Below, piece after piece: positions 50,848 to 60,785 of a stretch of 64,000 nt of DNA. The position numbers and the translations under genes are program-made. Position 1 is the first letter of the stretch. Each line of letters begins with the position of its first letter. Below the pieces are notes generated by a model. That model was not told the origin of the DNA. It was given only the letters and a program-made list of their open reading frames with translations, and did no database searches. The stretch is from Nocardioides sp. Root140 (GTDB taxonomy: Bacteria; Actinomycetota; Actinomycetes; Propionibacteriales; Nocardioidaceae): contig NZ_LMFI01000010.1 of the NCBI RefSeq assembly GCF_001426745.1, positions 1,656,811 through 1,720,810 on the forward strand, written 5' to 3'.

Positions 50848-51510
50848 ATGTGGATGTCCGAGCTCTCCGAGCGCAGCGGCGTGCCAGTGCCGACCGTGAA
50901 GTTCTACCTGCGCGAGAAGCTGCTGCCTCCGGGCGTGGCCACCGGCGCCACCCGAGCGGTGTACGACGAACGCCACGTCGAGCGACTCCGCCTGATCCGT
51001 GCCCTGGTCGACGTGGCGGGGATGGGCCTCGATCGGGTGCGTGCGGTGATCGACGCCGTCGACGACACCAAGGCCGACCTGCACGACGTACTTGCCAGTG
51101 CGCACGAGGAGCTGTCGCCGGTCCCGAGCCGCCAGCCGAGCGAGGAGTCGCGCGAGCTCGTGGCGCGGATGATCAAGTCCCGGCGCTGGAAGGTCACCAA
51201 TGGTGGAAGGCATGCCGAGGCCCTGGCCGCTGCTCTCGACGCGCTCGATGCCGCCGGCCAGGGGCTGGACGCGGAGGCGCTGGCGGCCTATGCGGACGCG
51301 GCCGCCGACGTCGCGAAGAACGAGATCGCCGGCATGTCCGACGTCAGTCGCGAGGGCGCGGCGACGTACGCCGTGATCGGCACTGTGCTCGCCGAGCCCG
51401 TCCTGCTGACCCTGCGGCGTCTGGCGCACGAGGACCTCTCGGCGCGGCGCTTCGCCCGCATGCCGCGCACGTCTCTGGGTACCGCGCCAGTGACCGGGAA
51501 GAGACGCTGA
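50848..51510 (+). CDS. MerR family transcriptional regulator
   Basis: A 220-residue regulator whose N-terminus (MWMSELSERSGVPVPTVKFY, then LREKLLPPG) is a MerR winged helix; the rest is a helical effector domain without metal-ligand cysteines. ATGs at 50839, 50848 and 50854 are candidate starts and none has a clear RBS, so a leaderless start is possible. The CsbD copy 2 gene follows 20 bases after the stop and the two form a likely operon. Confidence 0.87.
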   Translation: MWMSELSERSGVPVPTVKFYLREKLLPPGVATGATRAVYDERHVERLRLIRALVDVAGMGLDRVRAVIDAVDDTKADLHDVLASAHEELSPVPSRQPSEESRELVARMIKSRRWKVTNGGRHAEALAAALDALDAAGQGLDAEALAAYADAAADVAKNEIAGMSDVSREGAATYAVIGTVLAEPVLLTLRRLAHEDLSARRFARMPRTSLGTAPVTGKRR

Positions 51511-51530
51511 CCACTGAGAAGGAGCATCAG

Positions 51531-51725
51531 ATGAGCCTCGCGGACAAGGCCAAGAACGCAATGCAGGATGCCAAGGGCAAGGTGAAGGAATCCACCGGCA
51601 AGGCCAAGGGCGATGAAGAGCTCGAGGCCGAGGGCAAGGGTGACCAGGCCGAGGCGAGTTTCAAGAACGCCGGAGAGAAGGCAAAGGACGCGATCGACGA
51701 CGTGAAGGACGGCTTCAAGTCCTGA
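51531..51725 (+). CDS. CsbD family stress protein, copy 2
   Basis: A 64-residue CsbD-like protein (MSLADKAKNAMQDAKGKVKE), rich in Lys, Asp, Glu and Ala and predicted to be largely disordered or helical. AGAAGGAG precedes the ATG. It shares most of its core with copy 1 (DKAKNA, GKVKE, LEA-GK-DQAEAS-K-AGEKAKD), which points to a local duplication around the MerR/membrane protein pair. Confidence 0.85.
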   Translation: MSLADKAKNAMQDAKGKVKESTGKAKGDEELEAEGKGDQAEASFKNAGEKAKDAIDDVKDGFKS

Positions 51726-51788
51726 CCTTGGTCAGTCCGTCGTGCTCGCGTTGGCCGAGGAACGCGCGCTGCGCTCTCGTGGATTGCG

Positions 51789-52118
51789 GTGCGCGCTGCG
51801 ACCGTGAGCCGACGCGTCGACTACGACCACCCCGCTCCCTACGACCACGACCCGACGGCGCCATCGGCCCAGACCGGTGTCCACAACTCCGCCCTACTGG
51901 GCCGCTACCAACACCGGGTGAAGACCCACGCCCAGTTCACCGTGCGAGAACCCAGGCCAGGCACCCATGTCTGGCGCTCACCCCACAAGGCCCACCGACT
52001 CGTCGACCCCACTGGAACCCACCCCGTCCACGAGGCGCTCGGTGACGCCCTCGTGGACGGCACACACCTCGAACAGCGCTTCGCCGTGTCGATCGCCGAA
52101 CACACCAACCGCGTGTGA
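51789..52118 (+). pseudogene. Remnant of a DUF222/HNH (13E12-type) endonuclease
   Basis: Only the last 110 residues of the family are visible. They include the HNH core in weakened form (RRVDYDHPAPYDHD, an Asn in GVHNSALL, then YQHRVKTHAQF) and the C-terminal signature THVWRSPHKAHRLVDPTGTH. The DUF222 N-terminal domain of about 300 residues is missing. It lies directly behind CsbD copy 2 with no RBS, so it is almost certainly a decayed copy of these repeated actinobacterial HNH genes. Confidence 0.8.
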
Positions 52119-52169
52119 CCCGCGGCTGGGTCCGCCGTCCCACGACGGGTGCGACAGGTCCGGCCTGAC

Positions 52170-52517
52170 TCAGACGTGCAGGGTTGCCCGGCCCACCACG
52201 GTCACGGTGCCGTCGGCGAGCTCCCCGCGCAGGCACACTGAGGTCTCGTCGACGCGCTCGAGCGTGAAGACCGGCTCGGCGCCCAGCGGAGTCACCGCCG
52301 TGAAACGCACCGTCAGGCCGGCGAGTCGTGCCTGCGGAAACGCCGAGGTGACCAGACGTCCGAGCCAGGCCATCGACAGCATGCCGTGCGCGAACACGTC
52401 GGGCTGACCTGCTGCCCGGGCAGCCTCCGGGTCCAGGTGCACGGGATTGCCATCACCGGAGGCGGCGGCGAACGCCGCGAGCGTCTCCCGGGTGATGGTG
52501 GGAGCTTCGAGCCTCAC
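52170..52517 (-). CDS. MaoC-type dehydratase subunit with catalytic motif
   Basis: A 115-residue hot-dog protein with the hydratase-2 motif AASGDGNPVHLD, holding the catalytic Asp22 and His27. It adds water to, or removes it from, (R)-hydroxyacyl-CoA-type substrates. GTG start overlaps the stop of the upstream subunit gene (GTGA), as in HadA/HadB-like heterodimers. The operon faces the transporter gene across two TGAA-N6-TTCA sites and is probably controlled by the TetR at 54405-55070. Confidence 0.83.
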   Translation of the reverse strand: MRLEAPTITRETLAAFAAASGDGNPVHLDPEAARAAGQPDVFAHGMLSMAWLGRLVTSAFPQARLAGLTVRFTAVTPLGAEPVFTLERVDETSVCLRGELADGTVTVVGRATLHV

Positions 52518-52948
52518 GAAGCCACCTCCGGGCACAGGAGGAGGGTCACGAGTCGAGCGACCGGGCGCCCTCCGCGCGAGACCTCGGTCGTGCGAGCGAT
52601 CCGTTGGAACCTGGCACGCTGCTCGACCTGACTGCACGTCGAGGAGAGGGTGACCGTGTCTCCCGCGTACACCATCTCGGCGTAGTCGAAGGACTGCTCG
52701 CCGTGCAGCGCTCGGGCCATGTCGAAGCCCCTCTCAGTGGCCCACCCGAACGCATTACCGGTCCGTAGCGCGAGACCGAAGAGGTAGGTCGGCGGCACCA
52801 GGAGGTCGGGATGTCCGCCGGCTCGAGCGGATCGGACGGAGTGATACATCGGTCGCGTTTCCCCAATGCTGGTTGAGAAATCTCGAACTCCATCACGTGT
52901 GATCCGGACCGAGGCGACTTCCGGTGCGGGGTCGGTCTGCGTGCCCAT
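52514..52948 (-). CDS. MaoC-like N-terminal (FAS1-type dehydratase) subunit
   Basis: A 144-residue hot-dog protein of the non-catalytic, substrate-binding kind: VPPTYLFGLALRTG and HGEQSFDYAEMVYAGDTVTL are typical. It lacks the D-x4-H catalytic pair, which the following gene supplies, so the two likely form a heterodimeric enoyl-CoA hydratase or dehydratase. First gene of a two-gene operon. Confidence 0.8.
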   Translation of the reverse strand: MGTQTDPAPEVASVRITRDGVRDFSTSIGETRPMYHSVRSARAGGHPDLLVPPTYLFGLALRTGNAFGWATERGFDMARALHGEQSFDYAEMVYAGDTVTLSSTCSQVEQRARFQRIARTTEVSRGGRPVARLVTLLLCPEVAS

Positions 52949-53003
52949 CGGTGACTCCCTGAAGTGAGGCGGTGTCGGCGTCTCGTTGACACCCCATCAG
53001 AAA

Positions 53004-53038
53004 TGAACTTAGGTTCACTCGCTATGAACTGAGATTCA
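53004..53038. promoter_or_regulatory. Two TGAA-N6-TTCA operators, 21 bp apart
   Basis: TGAACTTAGGTTCA at 53004-53017 and TGAACTGAGATTCA at 53025-53038, starts exactly 21 bases apart (two helical turns). They lie between the divergent MaoC operon and MHS transporter gene. Three more copies are found before the operon at 55216 and the adjacent TetR gene, so they are the probable sites of that TetR protein. Confidence 0.82.
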
Positions 53039-53060
53039 TCTCACACATCTGGAGAGACCC

Positions 53061-54392
53061 ATGTCCGATTCACAGCAGGAACTCGGCGCGGCGCAGATGC
53101 GCCGAGTCGCCTTCGCCAGCCTCTCGGGAACCACGATCGAGTGGTACGACTTCTACATCTACGGCACGGCCGCAGCACTGGTCTTCCCCACGCTCTTCTT
53201 TCCCGGCCTCGGCTCCGCGGCGGCGCTGATCGCGTCGTTCGCCACCTTCGGTGTCGCGTTCGTCGCGCGGCCGCTGGGTGCCGTGGTGTTCGGGCACTAC
53301 GGCGACCGTATCGGTCGGAAGCGAACCCTCGTGGTCAGCTTGCTGCTGATGGGCATCGCCACGCTCGTCGTCGGCGTCCTGCCGACCGCCGGAACGATCG
53401 GGGTGGCTGCGCCGGTCATCCTGGTCCTGATGCGCCTGGCCCAAGGCCTCGCCGTCGGGGGTGAGTGGGCCGGTGCCGCCCTCCTCACGGCGGAGAATGC
53501 TCCCGCCGCCAAGCGGGGCCACTACGGCATGTACCCCCAGCTCGGCCCGGGCATCGCCCTGGTCCTCTCCAGTGCGACGTACCTGGCAGCCGCACTGTTC
53601 CTGACCGACGGTCAGTTCATGGCCTGGGGGTGGCGTATCCCGTTCCTGGTGAGCATCGCACTGATTGCGGTGGGCCTCTGGATCAGGCTGACCATCGAGG
53701 AGACGACGTCGTTCAAGAAGGTCCGCAGCAGCGACGCCGTGGTCCGGCTGCCGTTCGCTGACGTCTTCCGTCACCAGTGGCGCGAGGTGCTCCTGGTCGC
53801 CGGTGCCCTGACGATCCTCTTCGCGTCCTTCTACCTGGGCGTCAGCTACCTGACCAGCTACGCGTCGACCGAGCTCGGTCTCGAGCGCACCGCGGTGCTG
53901 ACGAGCAACATCGTTGCCGGTGTGGTCTTCGCGGTCACCACGATCGTCGCCGCCAAGCTGTCCGACCGGGTGGGACGCAAGACACTCGTGATTGCCGGGA
54001 ACGTCTTCGCCACCGGCTGGGCACTGGTCGTCTTCCGGATCCTGGACGGCTCCGGCGCGGTCAGCTTCACTGCGGCGCTCAGCCTCACCATGGTGGGTGT
54101 CGGCCTGATCTACGGCCCTGTCGGCTCCTACGTGCCGGAGCTGTTCGCCACCCGCTACCGCTACACGGGGGCCGGCGTGGCCTACAGCCTGGCCGGCATC
54201 CTGGGCGGGTCCATCCCGCCGGTCATTGCCGCCAGCCTGGCTGCACGTTTCGGCACGCCGTCCATCGGCATCTACCTGGCCGCCATGGGCCTGCTCAGCA
54301 TCGCTTGCGTGGCTCGCCTGAGTGACACTCGGGCCAAGGTGCTGGATGGTTCGGGTGCGACCGCGAGCGGAGTGCCGGCCGTGGTGGCATGA
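53061..54392 (+). CDS. MHS-family MFS transporter (organic acid importer)
   Basis: A 443-residue, twelve-segment symporter of the metabolite:H+ symporter group (GTTIEWYDFYIYGTAAALVF, then GVVFGHYGDRIGRKRTL). Members import shikimate, alpha-ketoglutarate, proline/betaine or aromatic acids. Close to a cyclohexanecarboxylate-type operon and under the same operator motif, it is likely the uptake system for that acid. GGAGAG precedes the ATG. Confidence 0.88.
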   Translation: MSDSQQELGAAQMRRVAFASLSGTTIEWYDFYIYGTAAALVFPTLFFPGLGSAAALIASFATFGVAFVARPLGAVVFGHYGDRIGRKRTLVVSLLLMGIATLVVGVLPTAGTIGVAAPVILVLMRLAQGLAVGGEWAGAALLTAENAPAAKRGHYGMYPQLGPGIALVLSSATYLAAALFLTDGQFMAWGWRIPFLVSIALIAVGLWIRLTIEETTSFKKVRSSDAVVRLPFADVFRHQWREVLLVAGALTILFASFYLGVSYLTSYASTELGLERTAVLTSNIVAGVVFAVTTIVAAKLSDRVGRKTLVIAGNVFATGWALVVFRILDGSGAVSFTAALSLTMVGVGLIYGPVGSYVPELFATRYRYTGAGVAYSLAGILGGSIPPVIAASLAARFGTPSIGIYLAAMGLLSIACVARLSDTRAKVLDGSGATASGVPAVVA

Positions 54393-54404
54393 CCGACGTC
54401 GGGT

Positions 54405-55070
54405 TCAGGCGCCGGCGTTGCCGAGCAGGGCGGCGTACTTGCGGCGCTGGCGTGGCGGGATGAGTGCCCGCAGGGCGATCGCGGTCTGCATGGTGGCGAA
54501 CTCCTCGACGGTGTAGCGCCGCTCGTAGTACCAGTGCTTGAGGGCCCAGGAGTGCGTCAGCAGCAGCACGTTGTAGGTCTCGAGGTCGACGTCGATGACT
54601 TCGAAGGCGCCGCTCTTCTGGCCGGCCCGCAGGGCTTCGCGGAGTGGCTCCATCGTGGAGAGCTCGAGCTCCATGATGCGGTGGCGTCCCTCCGGGCTGA
54701 GCTGCTTGGTCGCGCGGTAGGTCAGGACGACGGCGTAGCGCTGGTCGTCGATGACCTCGCAGAGCGCGCGCACCCCTGCGGCCAGGCGATGGACCGGATC
54801 CTCGCCGGCTTCGTCCATCGCCTTGGGGACCTCGGTGCCGAATGCGTCCAGGACGTTGAGGATCACGGCCAGCAGCAGCTCGTCCTTGCCGCCGAAGTAG
54901 CGGTAGATCAGCCCGACGCTCACCCCGGCCTCGGTGGCGAGGGACTGCATCGACACCGACTCAGGACCGTCGCGGTCCATCAGGCGTGCTGCCGCCTCGA
55001 GCAGCTGCGCGCTGCGCTGCTCGGCACGGGCCTGGCGTGCCGCCTCGGCGGGATCGGTGTCGATCGACAT
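54405..55070 (-). CDS. TetR family regulator of the alicyclic acid cluster
   Basis: A 221-residue repressor-like protein: helix-turn-helix at residues 40-60 (SMQSLATEAGVSVGLIYRYF), then a large helical ligand domain with a Tyr/Trp-rich segment (LTHSWALKHWYYERRYTVEE). It lies between the transporter gene and the degradation operon, divergent from the latter. One TGAA-N6-TTCA site is 24 bases from its ATG, so it is probably autoregulated. The likely ligand is a CoA ester of the pathway. Confidence 0.9.
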   Translation of the reverse strand: MSIDTDPAEAARQARAEQRSAQLLEAAARLMDRDGPESVSMQSLATEAGVSVGLIYRYFGGKDELLLAVILNVLDAFGTEVPKAMDEAGEDPVHRLAAGVRALCEVIDDQRYAVVLTYRATKQLSPEGRHRIMELELSTMEPLREALRAGQKSGAFEVIDVDLETYNVLLLTHSWALKHWYYERRYTVEEFATMQTAIALRALIPPRQRRKYAALLGNAGA

Positions 55071-55093
55071 GCGGTCTCCTGGGGCTTCGAAAA

Positions 55094-55179
55094 TGAACTG
55101 CCATTCACTTTATCGCATGGATCCCCTTGACACGGTCCATGAAATGAATCTAGATTCATTCGCAGTGAACCAAGATTCA
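55094..55179. promoter_or_regulatory. Three TGAA-N6-TTCA operators in the TetR/operon promoter region
   Basis: TGAACTGCCATTCA (55094-55107), TGAATCTAGATTCA (55145-55158, part of a perfect 18-base palindrome 55143-55160) and TGAACCAAGATTCA (55166-55179). The last two start 21 bases apart, as do the two sites at 53 kb. They cover the TetR promoter on one side and the operon promoter on the other. Confidence 0.85.
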
Positions 55180-55215
55180 TTTCCCCGCAGCCACTCGATC
55201 CGAAAGGTCGCCGAC

Positions 55216-56013
55216 ATGACGAACTTCGAAGACATCACCTACGTCGTTGAGGACACCGCGGCGATCGTCACGATCAACCGCCCCCACCGCTACAACGCGT
55301 TCCGCGCCCAGACCGTGGAGGAACTGCTCAAGGCCTTCCAGCTGGCGTGGGCCGACACGCAGGTGCAGTCGGTGATCCTCACCGGTGCCGGCGAGAAGGC
55401 CTTCTGCACCGGCGGAGACGTGAAGCAGCGTGCCGAGACCGGTGACTACGGCCCGAGCGAGTCCGGCCGCTTCATGATCGGCGACCTGCACAAGGCGATC
55501 CGCGACATCCCCAAGCCCGTCATCGCCGCGGTCAACGGCATCGCGGTCGGTGGGGGACACGTGCTCCACGTGCTGGCAGACCTGACCATTGCCGCCGACA
55601 CCGCGAAGTTCGGCCAGGCCGGCCCGCGGGTCGGCTCCTTCGACGCCGGCTACGGCTCGGCCTTCCTGGCCAGGGTCGTGGGCGAGAAGCGGGCCCGCGA
55701 GATCTGGTACCTCACCCGGCAGTACGACGCGAAGACGGCCGAGGACTGGGGCCTGGTCAACTGGGTCGTCCCCGCCGGTGACCTGATGAACGAGGCGAAG
55801 AAGGTCGCCGCCGACATCGGTAGGCAGAGCCCCACCGCGATCCGTTTCCTCAAGCAGTCGTTCAACGCCGACACCGACCACCAGGGCGGTCTGTCCAACC
55901 TGGCCATGTCGGCGCTCGACCTCTTCGTCGCCGCGCCCGAGGGCCTCGAGGGCGCCGCAGCCTTCTCCGAGAAGCGCGCTCCCGAGTTCGCCAAGCACGC
56001 CAACTGGCACTGA
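55216..56013 (+). CDS. badI: 2-Ketocyclohexanecarboxyl-CoA hydrolase (ring-opening crotonase)
   Basis: A 265-residue crotonase-fold protein of the BadI/MenB branch, not a standard hydratase. CTGGD at residues 64-68 and VGSFDAGYGSAFLARVVGEK (Ser141, Asp143, Tyr146) match the BadI pattern, including the following REIWY. BadI cleaves the 2-ketocyclohexanecarboxyl-CoA ring hydrolytically to pimeloyl-CoA. The next genes encode the other steps of that pathway. First gene of the operon, with GAAAGG before the ATG and three operators upstream. MenB is the main alternative but no other menaquinone gene is near. Confidence 0.85.
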   Translation: MTNFEDITYVVEDTAAIVTINRPHRYNAFRAQTVEELLKAFQLAWADTQVQSVILTGAGEKAFCTGGDVKQRAETGDYGPSESGRFMIGDLHKAIRDIPKPVIAAVNGIAVGGGHVLHVLADLTIAADTAKFGQAGPRVGSFDAGYGSAFLARVVGEKRAREIWYLTRQYDAKTAEDWGLVNWVVPAGDLMNEAKKVAADIGRQSPTAIRFLKQSFNADTDHQGGLSNLAMSALDLFVAAPEGLEGAAAFSEKRAPEFAKHANWH

Positions 56014-56043
56014 TTCCGCGACTCGAGGCAAGGAGAGACGGTC

Positions 56044-57189
56044 ATGGACTACTCACTCGACGAGGAGCAGGACGCCTTCCGTACGGAGGTGCGCCGGTTC
56101 GCGGAGAAGGTGCTCGCCCCGCACTACCAGAGCGACGACAAGGCGGCTGAGTTCCGTCGCCAGCTCGCGCTCGACATGGCAGGGCTCGGGCTGACCGGAC
56201 TCCGCATTCCCGAGGAGTACGGCGGGCAGGCGGCCACCGCCGTGATCGCCGGACTGGCGGCTGAAGAAGTGGGTCGCGCCGACTTCAACGCGACGTACGT
56301 CATCATCAACACCGCCCTGATCAGCGACGTGATCGTCCGGAATGCGACGGACGAGCAGAAGGCGGCCTGGCTGCCCGGCATCGCCGACGGCACCACCGTG
56401 CCGTGCATCTGCATCACCGAGCCGGGCCACGGCACCGATGCGGCCAGCCTGGAGCTGAAGGCGGTGCCCGACGGCGACGGCTGGAAGCTCCAGGGGGAGA
56501 AGACCTCCATCACCCTGGGCATGGCGGCCGACCGCGCCGTGGTGCTCGCCCGCACCGGTGGTCCCGGGGCCAGGGGCGTCAGCGCCTTCTGGGTCGACCT
56601 CGGCCACGAGAGCGTCGGCCGGGCCGCGTTCGACGACCTCGGCAGCCGCGCCATCGGCCGCGCGTCGTTGCACTTCGACGGTACGCCGGTCACCCGCGCC
56701 GACCTGATCGGCAACGAGGGCGACGGCTTCGTCTCGGTGATGCAGGGCTTCGACTACTCCCGGGCGATCATCGGCCTGGCCTGCCTCGGCGCTGCCCAGG
56801 CCTCCCTCGACGAGGCCACCCAGTGGGCGCGTGATCGCGAAGCGTTCGGGCAGCCGATCGGCAAGTTCCAGGGGGTGGCGTTCCCACTCGCGGAGCACGC
56901 GACGTACATCACCGGCGCCCGACACGTCTGCCTCGAGGCGCTCTGGAAGAAGGACAACGACCTCGAGCACTCGGCCGAGGCCGCGATGGCGAAGTTCTGG
57001 GCGCCGAAGCTGTCGGTCGACGTGATCCACCAGTGCCTGCTCACGCTCGGGCACCTGGGCTACTCGACCGAGAGCCCGGTCGGCCAGCGGCTGCGCGACG
57101 TGATCGGCCTCGAGATCGGCGACGGCACCGCCCAGGTGTCGAAGCTGGTCATCTCCCGCGACCTGCTCGGCCGCGCCTACGCGCCCTGA
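56044..57189 (+). CDS. aliB: Cyclohexanecarboxyl-CoA dehydrogenase-like acyl-CoA dehydrogenase
   Basis: A 381-residue acyl-CoA dehydrogenase (EEYGGQ in the N-terminal domain, ITEPGHGTDAA in the middle domain, arginine-containing RDREAFGQPIGKFQ in the C-terminal domain). The usual YEGT box carrying the catalytic Glu reads IGDGTAQV, so Asp360 takes the Glu position. From memory, cyclohexanecarboxyl-CoA dehydrogenases show an Asp in place of Glu as catalytic base, which suits AliB. It would form cyclohex-1-ene-1-carboxyl-CoA. The gene starts 30 bases after badI. Confidence 0.82.
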   Translation: MDYSLDEEQDAFRTEVRRFAEKVLAPHYQSDDKAAEFRRQLALDMAGLGLTGLRIPEEYGGQAATAVIAGLAAEEVGRADFNATYVIINTALISDVIVRNATDEQKAAWLPGIADGTTVPCICITEPGHGTDAASLELKAVPDGDGWKLQGEKTSITLGMAADRAVVLARTGGPGARGVSAFWVDLGHESVGRAAFDDLGSRAIGRASLHFDGTPVTRADLIGNEGDGFVSVMQGFDYSRAIIGLACLGAAQASLDEATQWARDREAFGQPIGKFQGVAFPLAEHATYITGARHVCLEALWKKDNDLEHSAEAAMAKFWAPKLSVDVIHQCLLTLGHLGYSTESPVGQRLRDVIGLEIGDGTAQVSKLVISRDLLGRAYAP

Positions 57190-57218
57190 CCACCGACACC
57201 AGACCAAGGAGTTCAACC

Positions 57219-57959
57219 ATGGGAAAGCTCGACAAGAAGATCGCGATCGTGACCGGCGCCGGGCAAGGCATCGGCAAGGCCATCGCGGAGAAGCTCGCGG
57301 CCGAGGGTGCCACCGTGGTGGTGACCGACATCAACGAGGCCACCGCCAAGGAGACCGCCGACAGCCTGGGCAACGACTCCGTCGGTATCCGCACCGACGT
57401 GACCTCCCCGGAGTCGGTCGACGTCATGGTCGACCAGGTGAGGAACCAGTTCGGCCGCATCGACGTCCTCGTCAACAACGCCGGCTGGGACAAGGGTGAG
57501 GCGTTCGTCGACTCCGAGCGTGAGACCTGGGACCGCATCATCCAGATCAACCTCTACGGAGTGCTCAACACCTCCAAGGCGGTGCTGCCGATCATGGCCG
57601 AGCAGGGCTTCGGCTCCGTGGTCAACCTCGGCTCCGACGCCGGTCGGGTGGGTTCCTCGGGCGAGGCGGTCTACTCGGCCGCGAAGGGTGGCGTCATCGC
57701 GTTCACCAAGGCCTCGGCCCGCGAGATGGCGCGCAGCCAGGTCAACGTCAACTGCGTGTGCCCCGGCCCCACCGACACCGCACTGTTCGCCTCCATGGGC
57801 GGCGACAAGCTGCGCGAGGCGCTCACCAGGGCGATCCCGTTCAAGCGCCTCGGGCAGCCCTCGGACCTCGCCAACGTCGTCGCCTTCCTCGCCTCCGACG
57901 AAGCCAACTTCGTCACCGGCCAGACCGTCAGCGTCAGCGGCGGTCTCACCATGAGCTGA
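57219..57959 (+). CDS. badH: 2-Hydroxycyclohexanecarboxyl-CoA dehydrogenase (SDR)
   Basis: A 246-residue classical SDR: TGAGQGIG, NNAGWDKGEAF, Ser139 in GSDAGRVGSSGEAVY, Tyr152 and Lys156 in YSAAKGG, CPGPTDTALF, and VSGGLTM at the end. This combination, especially NNAGWD, SDAxRVGSSGEAVY and CPGPTDTAL, is that of BadH of Rhodopseudomonas palustris, which oxidises 2-hydroxycyclohexanecarboxyl-CoA to the ketone, the substrate of BadI. AAGGAG precedes the ATG. Confidence 0.88.
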   Translation: MGKLDKKIAIVTGAGQGIGKAIAEKLAAEGATVVVTDINEATAKETADSLGNDSVGIRTDVTSPESVDVMVDQVRNQFGRIDVLVNNAGWDKGEAFVDSERETWDRIIQINLYGVLNTSKAVLPIMAEQGFGSVVNLGSDAGRVGSSGEAVYSAAKGGVIAFTKASAREMARSQVNVNCVCPGPTDTALFASMGGDKLREALTRAIPFKRLGQPSDLANVVAFLASDEANFVTGQTVSVSGGLTMS

Positions 57960-57973
57960 CCGGAGAACCCGCC

Positions 57974-59583
57974 ATGAGCTTCGAGACGATCCTGACCTCC
58001 GAGATGGTCGCCGACCACACCGGCAAGGGCTACTGGCTCGACCGCACCATCACCGACTACCTCGACGACTGGGCCGGCCGTACGCCGGACAAGGTGGCCT
58101 TCGTGGACCCCCGACGGTCGGTGACCTACGCCGGGCTGAAGGACGAGGTCGACCGGGCCGCGCTCCGGCTGCTCGACCTGGGGGTGCAGCCCGGCGACGT
58201 GGTGTCCTTCCAGCTGCCCAACTGGATCGAGTGGGTCGTCGTGCACTACGCCGCCACCCGGATCGGCGCGATCAGCAACCCGCTGATCCCGATCTACCGG
58301 CAGCGCGAGGTCGGCTTCATGGTGGGTCTCGCCGAGTCGAAGGTGATCGTCGTTCCGCAGGAGTTCCGTGGGTTCGACTACCCGGCGATGGTCGAGGAGC
58401 TGCGTGGAGGCTGGCCGGCGCTGGAGCACGTGCTGGTCGTCGACGGTGACGGTGAGGACTCCTGGAACAGCTTCCTCCACCGTCGGACTGACCGCGAGGC
58501 GACCGAGCTCGCAACGATGCGCCCCGACCCCAACGACGTCACCCTGCTGATCTTCACCTCCGGCACGACCGGTGAGCCCAAGGGCGTGATGCACACCCAC
58601 AACACCGTGGTCGCCGCCAACGACGCGCTGCCGGAGCGGCTCGGGATCACCAGCGACACCGTCTTCCACATGGCCTCGACACTGGCCCACCTGACCGGGT
58701 TCCTGTACGGCGCCCGGCTCAACGTGCAGAACGGTGCGACCGCGGTCCTCCAGGACGTGTGGGACGCGCATCGCTTCGTCGAGCTGGTGGCCGAGCACGG
58801 CATCAGCTACACGTCGGCAGCCACTCCGTTCCTGCACGACACCCTCCAGGCCGACAACCTGGCCGATCACGACCTCTCGTCGCTCACCCGATTCTGTTGC
58901 ATGGGGGCCCCGATTCCGCGGGCCATCGTGCGCGAGGCCAAGGAGCAGCTGCCGGACATGGTGGTGCTCGGTGGCTGGGGCCAGTCCGAGAACGGCCTGG
59001 TCACGCTCGGCATCCCCGGTGACCCGGAGGACAAGATCATCGAGCGCGACGGCTTTCCGTGGCCCGGCATGGAGATCCGCACCGTGGATCCGGAAGGCAG
59101 GACGGTGCCCGCGGGGGAGGAGGGTCGACTGCAGGTGCGCGGCCCGTTCCTCTTCGTCGGCTACGCGAAGCGTCTCGAGATGACCCGGGACCTCTTCGAG
59201 GACGGCTGGTTCGACACCGGTGACCTCGCCAGGATCGACGAGGAGGGCTACGTCAGCCTCTCCGGCCGCACCAAGGACGTGATCATCCGCGGTGGTGAGA
59301 ACATCCCGGTCTCCTACATCGAGAACGTGCTCTACGAGAGCCCCAAGCTCGAGATGGTCGCGTTGGTCGCCGTACCCGACCCGCGCCTGCAGGAGCGGGC
59401 CTGCGCCTGCGTGATCCTCAAGGACGGCGTCGACGACTTCACCTTCGAGGAGATGCAGCAGTTCCTCGCGGGCAAGGGCGTGGCCAAGCAGTACTGGCCC
59501 GAGTACCTGCGTGTGCTCGCCGACTTCCCCAAGACGCCCAGCGGCAAGATCCAGAAGTTCCAGCTCAGGGACCAGGTGAAGGT

Positions 59584-59587
<4 letters not shown>
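57974..59587 (+). CDS. aliA: Cyclohexanecarboxylate-CoA ligase-like acyl-CoA synthetase
   Basis: A 537-residue member of the adenylate-forming ligases: P-loop LIFTSGTTGEPKGVMHTHNT, the A5 region GGWGQSENGLVTLG, YVSLSGRTKDVIIRGGENI and the catalytic Lys in KTPSGKIQKFQL. Among CoA ligases the GQSENG form is unusual (TE usually follows) but is similar to AliA-type enzymes. It should activate the imported acid with ATP and CoA, the first committed step. Its stop overlaps the thiolase start (ATGA). Confidence 0.84.
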
Positions 59588-60783
<1,196 letters not shown>

Positions 60784-60785
60784 CG

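Noticed and set aside
51789..52118. An intact small HNH endonuclease gene.
   Set aside because: It lacks the DUF222 domain and an RBS and holds only a degenerate HNH end, so it was called a pseudogene.
55216..56013. Naphthoate synthase (MenB) as identity of the first crotonase of the operon.
   Set aside because: MenB and BadI share the active-site layout, but no other men gene is near and all flanking genes belong to the BadI pathway.
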